Source of the DNA: Dichomitus squalens LYAD-421 SS1
Taxonomy: Eukaryota > Basidiomycota > Agaricomycetes > Polyporales > Polyporaceae
Reading direction: 5' to 3'
Assembly: GCF_000275845.1 (NCBI RefSeq)
Contig: NW_006766888.1
Location: 1,193,842-1,257,841, forward strand
Length of the DNA stretch: 64,000 bases
A program made the position numbers and the translations under genes. Shown one piece after another: positions 33,484 through 44,148 of the stretch. Numbering within the stretch: the stretch's first letter is position 1; the number at the start of each line of letters is the position of its first letter. The notes beneath the pieces are model-generated. The model saw only the letters and a program-made list of their open reading frames with translations, was not told where the DNA came from and searched no databases.

Positions 33484-34449
33484 GAATGATCTGCGAGGAG
33501 TTGACACTCTTCGTGCGGGGCTCCGCGTTAGACATCTTCTGACATCCTATGTTTTGCACCAAGCATGCGTGGCTCTGGTTGCCTAACGGCGCCTTGACCC
33601 GTTTGAGAGCGGAACGCCGATTTCGAGGATGAGCTTCACATGCAATTCACGTCCCTGATGAGAAGGATCGTCTTCCGGCTTCTGCGGGGGCCGAGGCATC
33701 GATGCCCTCGTAAGGTTGCTATGCCTACTGTACATTGCTACTCGAAGGTGCTTCAACGAGAGCTTGGTGAGTGTTTCATACAGTACTTCTCGTGAGTTTT
33801 CATCCACGACATGACGAGGTCCTGAGCTTGCTGCCCCTGGACGCAGACAGGCTATTGCCATGTGCTTGTGGCAGTCGTGTGTGGTGTCGGACGCGAGTGG
33901 CGGACGCAAGAGGACGGGATCACGTCCGGCGATGCGGATCTCACGTATGAAAGATTACAAGGAGGATCGGATGAGGACTTTGACTCGGGCGAGACGCGTA
34001 CCACGCGGTCGTGTGAGATGGCTGACGCGCACCCATCGCTCCCATCCGGCGAATGGAGGCATCCATCGTGACCAGCGCAGTCTACATCGGGCACTCGCAG
34101 TCTGCTACTTACCCCGCGGGGGATGCGTACGCGGTGATGACGTTGATTGCGCCATGGGCCGGCTAATCGGCCACGCAAAGTGCGGGGTCGATCAGCGTTT
34201 CGCCCCGCATTTGGGCATAGCACCCCCAGCTCGGGAGCGCTCTTCAATTTTCCCCACATTCTCGATTTTATCCTAGCGTGTTAACCCCATGCGATCGCCC
34301 TCGCACGGACGCCAGGCCATGGTCGCGCATTACAGTATATAGCTGGCGTTTTCAACGCCTCGCCCCCTCCTCTCGTGCCGCCACCCCTGCACAGCCGCAG
34401 CGTAGTCCATCCAGACCTCGACCCGTCCTCCCACATCGCCCCCTCAGTG
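33484..34449. other. Intergenic region 33.5-34.4 kb
   Basis: About 970 bp. Overlapping frames on both strands around 33.85-34.27 kb are open but show no domain or splice pattern. A TATATAG at 34336 may serve the next gene. Confidence 0.4.
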
Positions 34450-35165
34450 ATGTCTTCGGCATACACCCCCTTGGGCTTGGCCCGTGTCGTATCCCTCTTC
34501 CTCGCCTTCGTCTTCGGCATCGTCGGACTAGCGCTCAACGCCGAAGCGTTCGTCAGGTCCACCAACCAGAAGTCAGAAATCAAGCGGGTCGCACCCCAGG
34601 GGACCTCCATCCACCTCGACAACTCCGACGTCGTCTCCGCCGGAGGGGCCGTGCTCGCGTTCAGCACGGTCATCGCCCTCGTGTCGCTCGCATCGCTCGT
34701 CCTCCACCTGCTGTCCCCCACCCGGTCCCTCTCGACGCGCACGCTGCCCCTCCAGGGCGCGCTGCTCGCGATAGGCACGCTCGGGCTGTTTGGGAGCCTC
34801 GTCGCGATGACCGACATCGTCGCCAACCGCCAGGTCAAGGTCTCCGCGACCATCGGCGGCACGCCTGTCCCGGCCTCCCTCGTCCAGAGCGTCGAGCAGT
34901 CGCTCGGCGTCACGCCTGTATACCATAAAATCTTCTACCGTGAGTGCTCCGCCCCCACCACTGCGCTGCGTTGTGCGCATGCAGGACGCTGACTCGCCTG
35001 AGGCATCTAGTGAAACGCGCAGTCATCCTGCCGTGGTTCGCCTTCCTCTTCGGCGCAATCTCGACCGCGCTCTCCTTCGCTAGCCCGAGAGGCGCGCTTG
35101 CTCCCGCAAATGACAAGGGGTCATATACCACCGACCCAAATGGAGAGAAGCAGGGGCAGGTCTGA
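34450..35165 (+). CDS. Four-helix membrane protein (214 aa), unknown function
   Basis: Exon 1 is 34450-34939 and exon 2 is 35011-35165, with a GT-AG intron, for exactly 215 codons. I chose the ATG that places the first helix near the N-terminus. Hydrophobic segments are VVSLFLAFVFGIVGLALNA, an AFSTVIALVSLASLVLHLL stretch, LLAIGTLGLFGSLVAMTDIVA and, in exon 2, VILPWFAFLFGAISTALSFA. That is a tetraspan layout like fungal MARVEL/Sur7-type or related plasma-membrane proteins. The hydrophilic tail contains no sorting motif that I recognise. The splice restores continuity into the fourth helix, which supports the model. Confidence 0.6.
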
Positions 35166-35851
35166 TTGTACGGAATAGGTCTGCGCTCGCTCTCGATGGC
35201 ACGAGCTCTGACTCTATGCAGTCAGTAGTGTTCAGCACGGTATACCTCACGACTTCACATACTAGTACATACCCATTCGTTCACCAATGACCCACCGCGA
35301 TGTAATACTGTGAGTGTTAGCGCTGAAAGCTGCAGTCAGTTGGCTCTGTGCCCTCGGACCGGTGTAGTGCATCATCCGCCGCGGGATCATTCACCGGGCC
35401 ATAGCCGCAGGGAATATTCAGCTGACTTGCCGCGCCATTGAGCGCCAGACTCCATGGAACCTAGTCTATGGTCCGATCTTGAGCTTATATGCGTGCCCTT
35501 TTGATGAGCCTCAAGCAGTGAAGGCTTATAGGACGCATTTCTTCCATGTGTTGATATCTTGGAGAATGTCAGTCGAGACCCTCGCCAGAGAACTACGGTA
35601 GGCTCCTTTGCATACGCATTGACATGCTCCAGAGGGATCGTCAACGACTGCACAGACATAAAGATATCATCGCTACCAATACCATCGTAATGTGATGAGC
35701 AGCACCACCTCACACCGAGAGCACCAACCCTTTTTCCGCAGCAAGAACGCCACTACTCGTACACTGTCGAGAGGCCCATATGAGCAAACGAGTGCGTCTC
35801 TGGCTCCCCGCACGACAGACAACGTACAGAACAACCCCGACGCAGCGCAGC
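35166..35851. other. Intergenic region between membrane protein and ferroxidase
   Basis: About 690 bp between two converging genes. No convincing coding frame. It should contain both 3' ends. Confidence 0.45.
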
Positions 35852-38276
35852 TCAATCCCGCTTGCGCTTGATGAGCCCGAACAACCTCCCCCTCTTCTCC
35901 TTCGCCTCCTGGTGCTCCCGCGCCTCGTGCTCCATCTCCTCCTCCGAGATGTGCCCCCCGAGCGCGTACCACGTCACCGTGCTCATCCCGATCACCGCAG
36001 TGAGCACGCACCCGAACATCGCGCCGATCCCGCGCGGGTGCCAGCCGTTGTTCTGCGGGAACGGCCCGAGCACGAGCCCGGAGAGGTCCGTCGCCGACGC
36101 GTGCCCCGCGGCGTTGCCCGACGTCGGCAGCCCGAGCGCGGCGCACTGGTCGTACATGTACTGCGGGATCGCGTTGCGCTGCTGCGCGACGAGCGGCGCT
36201 TCGATGAACTGCACCGCGAGGCCGACTTCGAGGTGCCATTCGATGTGGCCTGTGTACGCGTGTACAAGTGTCAGAACGAACGATGGGAGGATGACGGAGA
36301 CGAGCGAGGGGGACGTACAGTGGAAGAACCAGGCGCCGGGGTTGTCGGCGACGACGCGGAGCGTGACGGACTGGCCCGAGGGCACCTGGACGGTGTCGCG
36401 GCGCATCGGGTTCGGCTGGCTCTCGTTCAGCGGCGGGTTGAGCGTCGGGTCGTCCGACGTGTAGTCCTGCGAGCGCCCGACGAGCTGCATCTTGTGCCCG
36501 TGCAAATGGCTGTCCGCGCGCATGCGTTAGTCTCCCATCACATGAGACTCAAATCGAACGGGCACGCACAAGGGATGCTTGCCGGCGTCGCCGTTCTTGA
36601 GCACGATGTCGAACGTCGTCAGGTGGTCGAGCACGAAGCTCGTCGGGCCGTACGCGCCCGCGACGCTCGCGTTCTGGCTGAGGCTCATCTCGGACATGAT
36701 CGCGGGCACGAGCGGCGAGTTGTACGTGATGCCGTTGAACATGGCGTGGTTCGTGCCGTCGGCCATCGTGTCGAACGAGACCTCGAGCTCGATCGTGCGG
36801 TCCGCGGGGTCGAGCGGGATGACGTCGGTGGGCACCAGCGCGAGGTCGTCGACGTCGTGGTAGGCGTCGACCGTGCCGAGGTTGGTGAGCGGGGCGGAGG
36901 AGGAGTAGGTGATGGAGGAGGTCACGTCTGTAGGAGGGGAGGTGGTTGGTGGTGAACTCGAACGAGGGACAAGAGGAGAGACTTACTGGGGTTGAGGGTG
37001 TCGGGAACTGTGTCGAACATGTCTGTGTCCATGTTCGCGTGGATGGCCCAGTTCGCGGAGGTGTCGTTGCGTGCAGTGACGAGAATAGAGTATCGCTGTG
37101 CAACGGTAATGCCAATCAGGTCAATAGGCGACTCCGCGACATCGGTCTGTTGGGGATGCAGGGCATGAGTTATGGAACGACCGTTCGGGACACGACAGTA
37201 CGTACACCGTCAGCCTCAATGATGCGCATATCATGACCGTCGATCCAGAAGAAGAACGCAGCGAAGGCGCTTGTGTTGACGATGCGCAGGCGGTACGTCT
37301 TCCCAGGCTGTATGTAACAGGAGTGGTTAGTAGGTACCAAGCTATCGGAATCATGCATGTGAACACACCTGGAAAGGAAGAGTTGCGTTCTCATTGAAGC
37401 CGACCTGACCGGTGACAGGGTCAGGGCTAGTGCCAGCGATAGGCCCAAGATAGGTGCCGTTTTGCGCGAAGTACATCAATGCTGAGTCTAATGAACAGAG
37501 TTCCATCTGTCAGTTGAGAGCAGTCAGGCTTATCAGATAGGCGGCGGACCTGGTACGGGCTCGGCCCCACCGGGGTTAGCGATAGAGATGAACTGTTTGA
37601 GCAGCTCATCGTGCTGGCTGTGGTACCAGTCACCGAGAACGATGGTGAACTCCTCGTCGTACGCATGTACTTCCTTCTCGGGATGAATGACTACGGGCGC
37701 ACGGAGCCCATCGACGTATTGGCCCTGATGTACAGCAGACACGGGTCAGCTTCAGCGTACGCAATACGGTATAAAGATTTGCACGTACGGATGCGTGCGA
37801 GTGGATCCAGTACGTCCCCCACTGACCCGAGGAGTTGATGGGCACGACGTAATCGAAGGTCTGACCGGGCGGGGTACCACTGTTTGCAATGGCTTGAACG
37901 AAGTCGTAACGGAAGTGGCTGGAGCGCCTACCATTGCGAGACACCCACGGCGCCGTCCATCCAGGACGTGGAGTTGAAGAACATACCGTGGTGGTGCAGG
38001 GAGGTCGGCTGGTCGATGGAGTTGATGGCATGGACGATGAGCGTGTCGTTAGTCGTGACGTCAATTGGTGGTGGCCTGCACACTGAAGTCAATGACATCC
38101 AACAGCAGCACGAGAAGCGCTACTTACGGCCAGGTGCCGTTGACACCAATGACCCGGCGAGGTTGGAGACCGTCGGGGTTGGCGTTCTGGACGTAGGTGA
38201 TGTTCCACCATATCTCCTGCACTGCGGCGAGCGCGGGAGACGCGGTAGAGAGGAAGACAATCGCAGACCACTTCAT
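35852..38276 (-). CDS. FET3: Fet3-type multicopper ferroxidase (628 aa)
   Basis: Ten exons (38128-38276, 37932-38075, 37789-37879, 37550-37724, 37369-37487, 37206-37307, 36987-37146, 36570-36927, 36319-36509, 35852-36249) sum to 1887 nt, exactly 629 codons. A signal peptide (MKWSAIVFLSTASPALA) precedes three cupredoxin domains. The four copper-binding motifs are HHHG (77-80), WIHSHAS (122-128), HPFHLHGH (431-438) and HCHIEWH (497-502). A C-terminal transmembrane helix (GCVLTAVIGMSTVTWYALGG) follows, with a basic cytosolic tail. This places the enzyme outside the plasma membrane, oxidising Fe(II) to Fe(III) with reduction of O2 to water. The helix and the divergent Ftr1 gene separate it from soluble laccases. 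Shared upstream GATA-type sites suggest iron repression. Confidence 0.93.
37532..37540. promoter_or_regulatory. Near-consensus GATA site in a fet3 intron
   Basis: ATCAGATAG lies in the fourth intron. It differs from the iron-responsive consensus in one base and may be chance. Confidence 0.2.
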
Positions 38277-38536
38277 GTTCTGGACAAGCCGCTAACGAGG
38301 GAGGTCAAGGTGTCTTCAGCACTCGGTGCTGGACTCGGGAGGGCGGGGGAAAATGAGGGATGAAGAGGGGCGGGGAGGAAGGGCATCCGGGAGACGGCTC
38401 ATATGAATGTGAGGCATTTTCGGGTTTGGTCAGACGACGAAGAGTTGAGCCGAAAGCAGGAGATCCATTCGGGATTCGGCGTTGGAGGAGCGCAGGCTGC
38501 TGCACGCCAAGCTGTCGCGGTCAGATCAGAAATTTT

Positions 38537-38545
38537 ATCAGATAA
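38537..38545 (+). promoter_or_regulatory. Iron-responsive GATA-factor site (ATCAGATAA)
   Basis: A perfect match to ATCWGATAA, the consensus bound by fungal iron repressors of the SreA/Urbs1/SRE1 type, 261 bp before the fet3 ATG. Binding is inferred. Confidence 0.65.
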
Positions 38546-38577
38546 CGCCGCGCTTCGCTTAGATCAGGGCTAGGCTT

Positions 38578-38586
38578 ATCAGATTA
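38578..38586 (+). promoter_or_regulatory. Variant GATA-factor site (ATCAGATTA)
   Basis: One base differs from ATCAGATAA, and it lies 33 bp from the perfect site. A TTATC (GATAA on the other strand) overlaps it. Confidence 0.35.
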
Positions 38587-38915
38587 CGGCATGCAGAGTC
38601 CGGCCAACTCTTCCCCCATGTGTCGCCGTCTGCATCTTTGATTCTCTCAGAGACCAGCTGAGCATCCATGACTTCCTGAGCTTTCTCATGCAGTCTGTGT
38701 TTAGCTTGCGGGTCCTGGAGACAGAGTGGGCTCGCCATGAACCGCGCTGGCCGTCAGCATATGTCGTGCAAGATTGGGACTCTAAAATAAGGCACTGCCG
38801 TAAAGCGCGGCCTGTCTGATGACCCGTTGTCAGATTAGATGAGCCCAGCCAACCGTCCTATAGCCGACCGCACGTCCCGTTGTTTCGGTTCCAGCGGCAC
38901 CTCTCGCGCAAAATT

Positions 38916-38924
38916 ATCAGATAA
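38916..38924 (+). promoter_or_regulatory. Iron-responsive GATA-factor site (ATCAGATAA)
   Basis: A second perfect site, 153 bp before the ftr1 ATG, within the context TTATCAGATAACG that also surrounds the site at 38537. Confidence 0.65.
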
Positions 38925-39076
38925 CGTGGAACCACTCCTCGCCCTCCCCCCCCACCCCGTCCCCCGCCGCCTAACGCGTACTTAACTGTACACTCTTGCG
39001 GCAGCAACGCGCCCAGGTCCTCTCGCCTGTCTTCCCTGACCGTCCGCGAGATCGCCCCCCTGACAGACACGGCACC

Positions 39077-40566
39077 ATGGCGAGAAACGTCTTCTCCGTG
39101 CCCATCTTCTTCATTGTCTTCCGCGAGACCCTCGAGGCCGCCATCATCGTCTCCGTCCTCCTCGGTCTCGTCGAGCAGATCGTCCACCAAGACCCGGCAC
39201 TCATCCCGGGCGCCGTCTCCCACACTCTGACCGTGTCCACGTCCGATCAGGAAAAAGACAAGGCCGACTCGAATGAGGGTGTGGTAACGCCCCAGGAGCT
39301 CACCTCGGGCGAGGACCTCCAGGTCAACGCTAAGCGTCTGCTCCGCAGGATGCGCATCTACATCTTCGCAGGCGCATTTCTCGGCTTGTTTTTTGCGCTC
39401 GCAATCGGTGCTGCGTTCATTGCCGTTTGGTTCACACAGGCGGCCGACTTGTGGTCCAAGTCCGAAGCGCTTTGGGAGGGTATGTCTTCATGTCCCTGTG
39501 TAATGCTATTTCCGAATTTGACCGCTTGTGCGTCATAGGTATCTTCTCGCTTGTTGCATCTCTCATCATATTCGCCATGGGCATCGGAATGCTCAAGATG
39601 GACCGAGCAAAGGCGAAATGGCGAGTGAAGCTCCAGCGAGCCTTCGCTGGCAAAGGTCAGCTGCTGTGTTTGGCATCACCGCGGTCATGGCACTCACGTC
39701 GAAAGTTTCCCAGCTGAGAGTCGTGGGGCAAAGACGGGCAAATACGTCCTATTCATTCTGCCTTTCATCACTGTGCTTCGTGAAGGTGAGGACGCGCTGC
39801 TATCGTCGCCTTCTCTGCGGTTCGCTGATCTGCTCACACCTGCTATTCCAGGTATGGAAGCTGTCGTCTTCGTCGGCGGAGTCTCCCTTGGGCAGCCCGC
39901 AACGTCCATCCCCATTGCTGCCATCGTCGGCCTTGTCTGCGGTCTCATCTGTGGTTACCTCATCTACGCCTTCGCGAGCAGGACAAGTGCGTCACATCGC
40001 AAGTTTCCTCGGACGACGCCCTGTATATTGACGGTTTTCCTTCACCTCCGACAGCGTTGACGATCTTCATGGTCGTCATGACCAACTTCCTGCTCCTCAT
40101 CGGCGCCGGCCTCTTCTCCAAGGCCGTCTGGGACTTCCAGGAGAACGCCTTCAACAACCTGTAAGCCTTCCTCCCTTTTCAATCCAATTCCCTATCGCTG
40201 ATCGAGCCCTCGCGCTCTGCCAGCCTCGGCGCGGACGTCGACGACACGGGCGGCGACGGTCCGGGCTCTTTCGACGTACGCGGCAACGTGTGGCACCTCG
40301 ACTGCTGCAACCCAGAGAACAACTTCGACTCGGACGGCTGGACGATCTTCTCCGCCATCTTCGGCTGGACCAACTCTGCAACGGTCGGCTCTGTACTCTC
40401 CTACGTCTTCTACTGGCTCGCCGTCGTCGCCGTGCTCATCCACATGAAGTTCAAGGAGGGCCGGACGAAGCTCCTCGGCAAGGAGTCCGCGATGGGCCGG
40501 AAGCGGCGCGAGAGGATGGAGGCGCAGGAGGCGAGCGCCGTCGCAGCAGCTGAGAAGAGCGATTGA
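39077..40566 (+). CDS. FTR1: High-affinity iron permease Ftr1 (391 aa)
   Basis: Six exons, 39077-39479, 39539-39655, 39714-39785, 39852-39986, 40055-40160 and 40224-40566, sum to 1176 nt, exactly 392 codons. The iron-binding motifs are RETLE (16-20) in the first helix and REGME (196-200), the latter rebuilt across an intron. In ascomycetes both usually read REGLE, so the first is divergent at the Gly. About seven hydrophobic segments are visible. A Gly/Asp-rich loop (DVDDTGGDGPGSFD) and DCCNPE precede the last helix, and a Lys/Arg/Glu-rich tail ends the protein. Ftr1 imports Fe(III) delivered by Fet3 at the plasma membrane. I chose the ATG at 39077 because it begins MARNVFSVPIFFIVFRE as expected. 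An upstream in-frame start exists but encodes a basic leader. Confidence 0.93.
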
Positions 40567-41612
40567 GTTCGTGGTAAACCCAGAACAAAAGCGCAGGCTA
40601 TGACTAGTAGAGGCACGATCTCGATGCTTAGTCCTTTTGACGACACTCCTGTAGCAACAATATGCGGCTGTAATCTCTGGAGAAGTGCCCGAAATCAGTA
40701 TCAATGGCACGTAGTACGGCTGGAAACGCGAATCGATCGGCTGAGCACGACGATGTATGACACGCGCTCACACACAAGTACGCACCCGCACCCGACTTGT
40801 GCGTCCGTCGAACACGGGCTCGTGGCGCACCCGGAGCGGTGGTTATGTATGCATGTCGAGTCCCAGCAGCTTGGTGTGTGTGCAGATGCGCGGTGAAACG
40901 TATCATCTGGACAGAGGATGATACCAACGGCCAGCCGCCAGACCCCTCTCGACCGACAAGGGCCGATCCACTCCACGATGGGCCATATGGTCGCGGAGCC
41001 TGTCGACGCCGACTATGGAGAACGTGCCACAATGTAAAGCTCCTGAGGACTTCCAGCTTCGGCATCTGTCGTGTTCTCTTCAATTCCCCAGCGTGCCTAG
41101 GAGCGCCGCGCGGTAGCCCATCACGATTCTATGCGTGCATACATTCAATGCGTGATTTCAATGACCTTGTCAGCGTGGGTGCGCTAGATTCGAATGGGAC
41201 GTGCCATGTCGACTTGCCAGGGAGCGTATCGATCGGAGGCTCGGCACCGCATGGAAATTCGTCGGAAATTCGGCCGCTAAGTGAGACGTGGGACATTAGT
41301 GCAATGCATCCGGGATTTAGGAAGGGGAAGTCGAGGTTGTCTCGCTGTGCGCCATCGTCGCCTATACGACGCTGCGCTCGACGGGGCGACAGAGGGTTGG
41401 CGACGGTATTCCGACGGGGGGCTACTGCACCTAGAATAACTCATGCCTGTTCAGCAGCGAATCTCTGGGAAGAAGCGGAGAGCAGCACGTCCGCCCACTG
41501 GCGCGCGCAACGGCTGGCGCCGTTGCAAGAAGGCGAGGGCGCCGCACGCCACGAGCGATCTTCGCGAAGTTGAGACTGAGTTGAGGCAAAGTCTAGAAGG
41601 AAGCGTGTCACT

Positions 41613-41621
41613 ATCTGATAA
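41613..41621 (+). promoter_or_regulatory. ATCTGATAA site outside the fet3/ftr1 promoter
   Basis: A perfect match to ATCWGATAA. No recognised gene starts nearby, so its target is unclear. Confidence 0.3.
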
Positions 41622-41751
41622 CGTGCGGCAACAATATCTCCTCGCCGAAAGAGCTTGAGCTTCGCTGGGGTCGCTGCGAAGTCTTGAGTTCTGTTGAACG
41701 GATTAACCCGATCGACGCGGTGGCTGAGCTTCCTCCTTCGAATTGACATTT

Positions 41752-41760
41752 ATCTGATAA
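41752..41760 (+). promoter_or_regulatory. ATCTGATAA site, second of a close pair
   Basis: It lies 139 bp from the site at 41613 in the same orientation, and is followed by GATC. Confidence 0.3.
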
Positions 41761-42234
41761 GATCGGAGCGTCGTAGTGCATACTATACATAGGGCCCGAC
41801 GGGTACCTGACGACAAAACCATGCATGCCCTCCGCCAACTCACACCAAGCTAGCTTCCCCCTCAAGGAGCACGATGCAATGATTGACAGTGTCACAGGAT
41901 GGTAAGCGGGATTCCCGAACGTCTGAACTATCAGCATGCTAGCAGACGCCAGAATGCGACCATGCATAATCACAGCACAAAATGCGAACATTGCAGTAAG
42001 CACTAGGACCGCGATGATAGGTAACAGGCATTGCGTCCGTTGCTCGTTGACATTGCACTTTAGGGTCTGCCAAAGCCCATCAGCTCCGCTATAGAGTAGA
42101 GGGCACACTCGTACCATATGCATTACCTTGAGCATATCTACCGTCAAACAGACCCTCACTGCCTGCAACGGGAACACGCCAATTGCGCAATTCTGACCTC
42201 CCAGCCAGATTCGAACACTCAGCGCGATCGGTCT

Positions 42235-42640
42235 ACACCGGTTCCTGTACGCGATCCCCACCTAGAGTACTCGCCTTGCTGAGGCTTGCTCACGGTCCGG
42301 CAGCTGATACCTCTCCCGCCTTCCTCTTGCCCGTTCCGTTTTGCATACCGCCGTCGAGCGAGCTGATCCGCGCCTCATCGTCCATGCCGGTGTGAAGTCG
42401 CTTTCTCCTGCAATCAGTCCGTACTACGAACGAGCTCGTTGTGCAGAACGACTGCGAGATAGACAATGGCAAGACCGACGTCGACGGTACAGATATGGGG
42501 ACAGTCGATGACTCGTAAAACGCGTGCGCGATGAGCCCGGCGGCGGCGGCTTGACACCGCTGACAGAGGAAGACGGGACTGAAAGTTGGCACTCCGGAGA
42601 CCTGGGGCTTGCCAGTGGTGAACTACAGCTGTTTGCGAAC
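42235..42640 (-). pseudogene. HIRA-derived gene fragment, linker region
   Basis: Read on the minus strand this matches HIRA about 7480-7830: VPSSSVSGVKPPP (HIRA IPSSSVNGIKPPP), ESSTVPISVPSTSVLPLSISQSF, then MDDEARISSLDGGMQN. Several frame changes separate these blocks, so no protein is possible. It covers a different part of HIRA from the fragments near the gap and is joined directly to copy B of the dispersed locus. Confidence 0.8.
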
Positions 42641-43130
42641 TTATGTCCGACCATTGGAGACGAGAATATCGAGAAAATCAAGGAATTCATGAGCTCGCCA
42701 TTCCGTTCCCTCTTCACGGAAGATCTGACGCATTCGTGGCCGGAGCAGTAGACGGTGGTCTGCCTCCTGGCTCTCGCCAGCGCATCAAGCGCCGGAGTAT
42801 CTTCGTGACTCTCGCGGCCTTCAATGCTGTTTCACGCTCTTTTATTGGCAAAAACTATCTTCAAGCATTCATGATACTCTCCAGTGTGAGAATCGTCAGC
42901 AAACACCATATCGACTCTCATGCAACGCAGGTAGAGGCAGCGTTTAAGTAGCAACTAGTTCCGTCTCTTCTGTTCATGGGAGCCTGCCAGTCCCTTCCTA
43001 GTCGCTCTGGCCTAATTGCACAAAATAGCGCCTGTGGAGTCCTCGTAAGGTGCCTTCGGCGGACGTCGTATATCACCTTCGTTCATCCTACTTCAAGTTT
43101 TTATGGATCTAGAAGGGCCGGATACCTGGT
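42600..43130 (-). repeat. Dispersed duplicated locus, copy B (inverted)
   Basis: This is the minus-strand counterpart of 13795-14650. The shared order is a TATA-like CATAAAA, GGCCAGAGC, GCTACTTAAA, then frames giving PALDALARARRQTTVYCSG and a CDS-like run through LMNSLIFSIFSS and GHKFANSC. Copy B keeps the frame where copy A has TAA after CSG, but has its own stop upstream (after KRA) and an apparent shift near LPALH. Its 3' end passes into the HIRA-derived fragment near 42630. Both copies look decayed. Confidence 0.6.
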
Positions 43131-43372
43131 AATTTAGGTCTTTGATAGTGTAGGGCGATTATGTAATTTGTTTCAATGCACGATGCAGAAGGTGCGCGAG
43201 CGTCGCTTGAGTCGGCTGAAATGAATTCCGCAAACAGCTGTATACAGATGACATTGTTGAGGTCGAATCAATGATGAAATACAATTTAGTGAGTCTTCGT
43301 CCAGGATTGCAGTGATGATTAGCGACGAGCCCGTCGCTGCTGCGCCCTCCCCTCTCAGCACGTAGCAGAAAC

Positions 43373-44005
43373 CTAGTAACCGACACCAATAAGGTAGTCG
43401 GCCAGGTTCTCGACTATAGGCGTTGCTTCGGGTGCCTGGACAGGTGCAGTGTACTCCGCGACGAGCACCGCCTGTTTCGTCTTAACTAGGATGGCACCAT
43501 CGCCCTGAGATGCGGAGTCGCAGTCAGCGCAATCAGTTATGACATAGGCATCAGCAACGCACCCCCTTCTTGCCGTAGATACTGCGATCGTTAGCTGAAA
43601 GAGTGAAGAACTTCTGACCGGCGAGACGGATGCCATTCGCTTGGGCCTCATCGGGCTTGGAGAATGCCCGTACGACCGCCGCTTGCTCCTCCGTGGAGAG
43701 CTGTTGAATGCATCAGCAAGGAGTCGATGTCCGATACAACCATGCGGGGAAGAGGCAGGCGGTATGGTGAGTGCACAGGTACTCAAGGGGAAGTATGATG
43801 TACTCACAGTGAAACCTGGGGAAGCTGCCCATACACCTCCGGCTTGGCCCAAGATGGCCGCCTTCGAGATCTTCCCGGTACCAATGAGGTTGTTGTCGAC
43901 ATACGCTGGGTGGATCGGGGAAAGTGGGAACGAGGTAATGAGTACCAGATGTGCGGTCGTTCATAGGTGTGGGTGCGCCATGCGATGGTTACCTTGCCAA
44001 GACAT
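43373..44005 (-). CDS. Profilin (126 aa)
   Basis: Four exons, 43993-44005, 43808-43905, 43563-43700 and 43373-43504, sum to 381 nt, exactly 127 codons. The first exon has only 13 coding bases (MSWQ plus one). The protein reads MSWQAYVDNNLIGTGKI, then GGVWAASPGF, and later DGAILVKTKQAVLVAEYT, ending with ENLADYLIGVGY, a typical fungal profilin. Profilin binds G-actin, poly-proline and phosphoinositides and supplies actin for formin-driven growth at the hyphal tip. Trp3 and the terminal helix form the poly-Pro site. The gene is almost certainly functional. Confidence 0.95.
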
Positions 44006-44148
44006 TGCTATGTGACTAGGAGAGCGAGAGCGAGAAACAAGACAAGGGGGGTGCAGAGGAGGAGATGGAAGAGATGTAGACGGATCGAGCAGCTCAAGTA
44101 CGCGTGCGGTACTGCTGAGCGGTGCGCGCCATCGCGCCGGAGATCGCC

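Larger units (their letters stand above)
38277..39076. promoter_or_regulatory. Shared divergent promoter of fet3 and ftr1
   Basis: The 800 bp between the two start codons contains two perfect ATCAGATAA sites, one variant and a C-rich tract near 38940-38970. No coding frame is seen. The arrangement lets one set of factors control both subunits of the high-affinity iron uptake complex. Confidence 0.8.
40567..42229. other. Gene-poor region 40.6-42.2 kb
   Basis: About 1.65 kb. A 258-codon plus-strand frame (40797-41573) and a 216-codon minus-strand frame (41611-42261) are open, but neither resembles a known family. The second contains a hydrophobic run (LLPIIAVLVLTAMFAFCAVIM). Two ATCTGATAA sites lie at 41613 and 41752. 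I call no gene here. Confidence 0.35.

Noticed and set aside
34375..34449. N-terminal extension of the four-helix membrane protein
   Set aside because: The upstream codons are Pro/His/Ser-rich and precede a better ATG directly before the first helix.
40797..41573. 258-codon plus-strand open frame downstream of ftr1
   Set aside because: Composition is Arg/Cys-rich without domain or splice signals, and GC-rich DNA gives such frames by chance.
42195..42245. A tRNA-like B-box (ATTCGAAC on the plus strand) near 42205
   Set aside because: No matching A-box or cloverleaf could be formed on the minus strand at the right distance.
41611..42261. 216-codon minus-strand frame with a hydrophobic run
   Set aside because: No family resemblance, and its 5' end lies in the HIRA-derived fragment. 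Kept only as a note.
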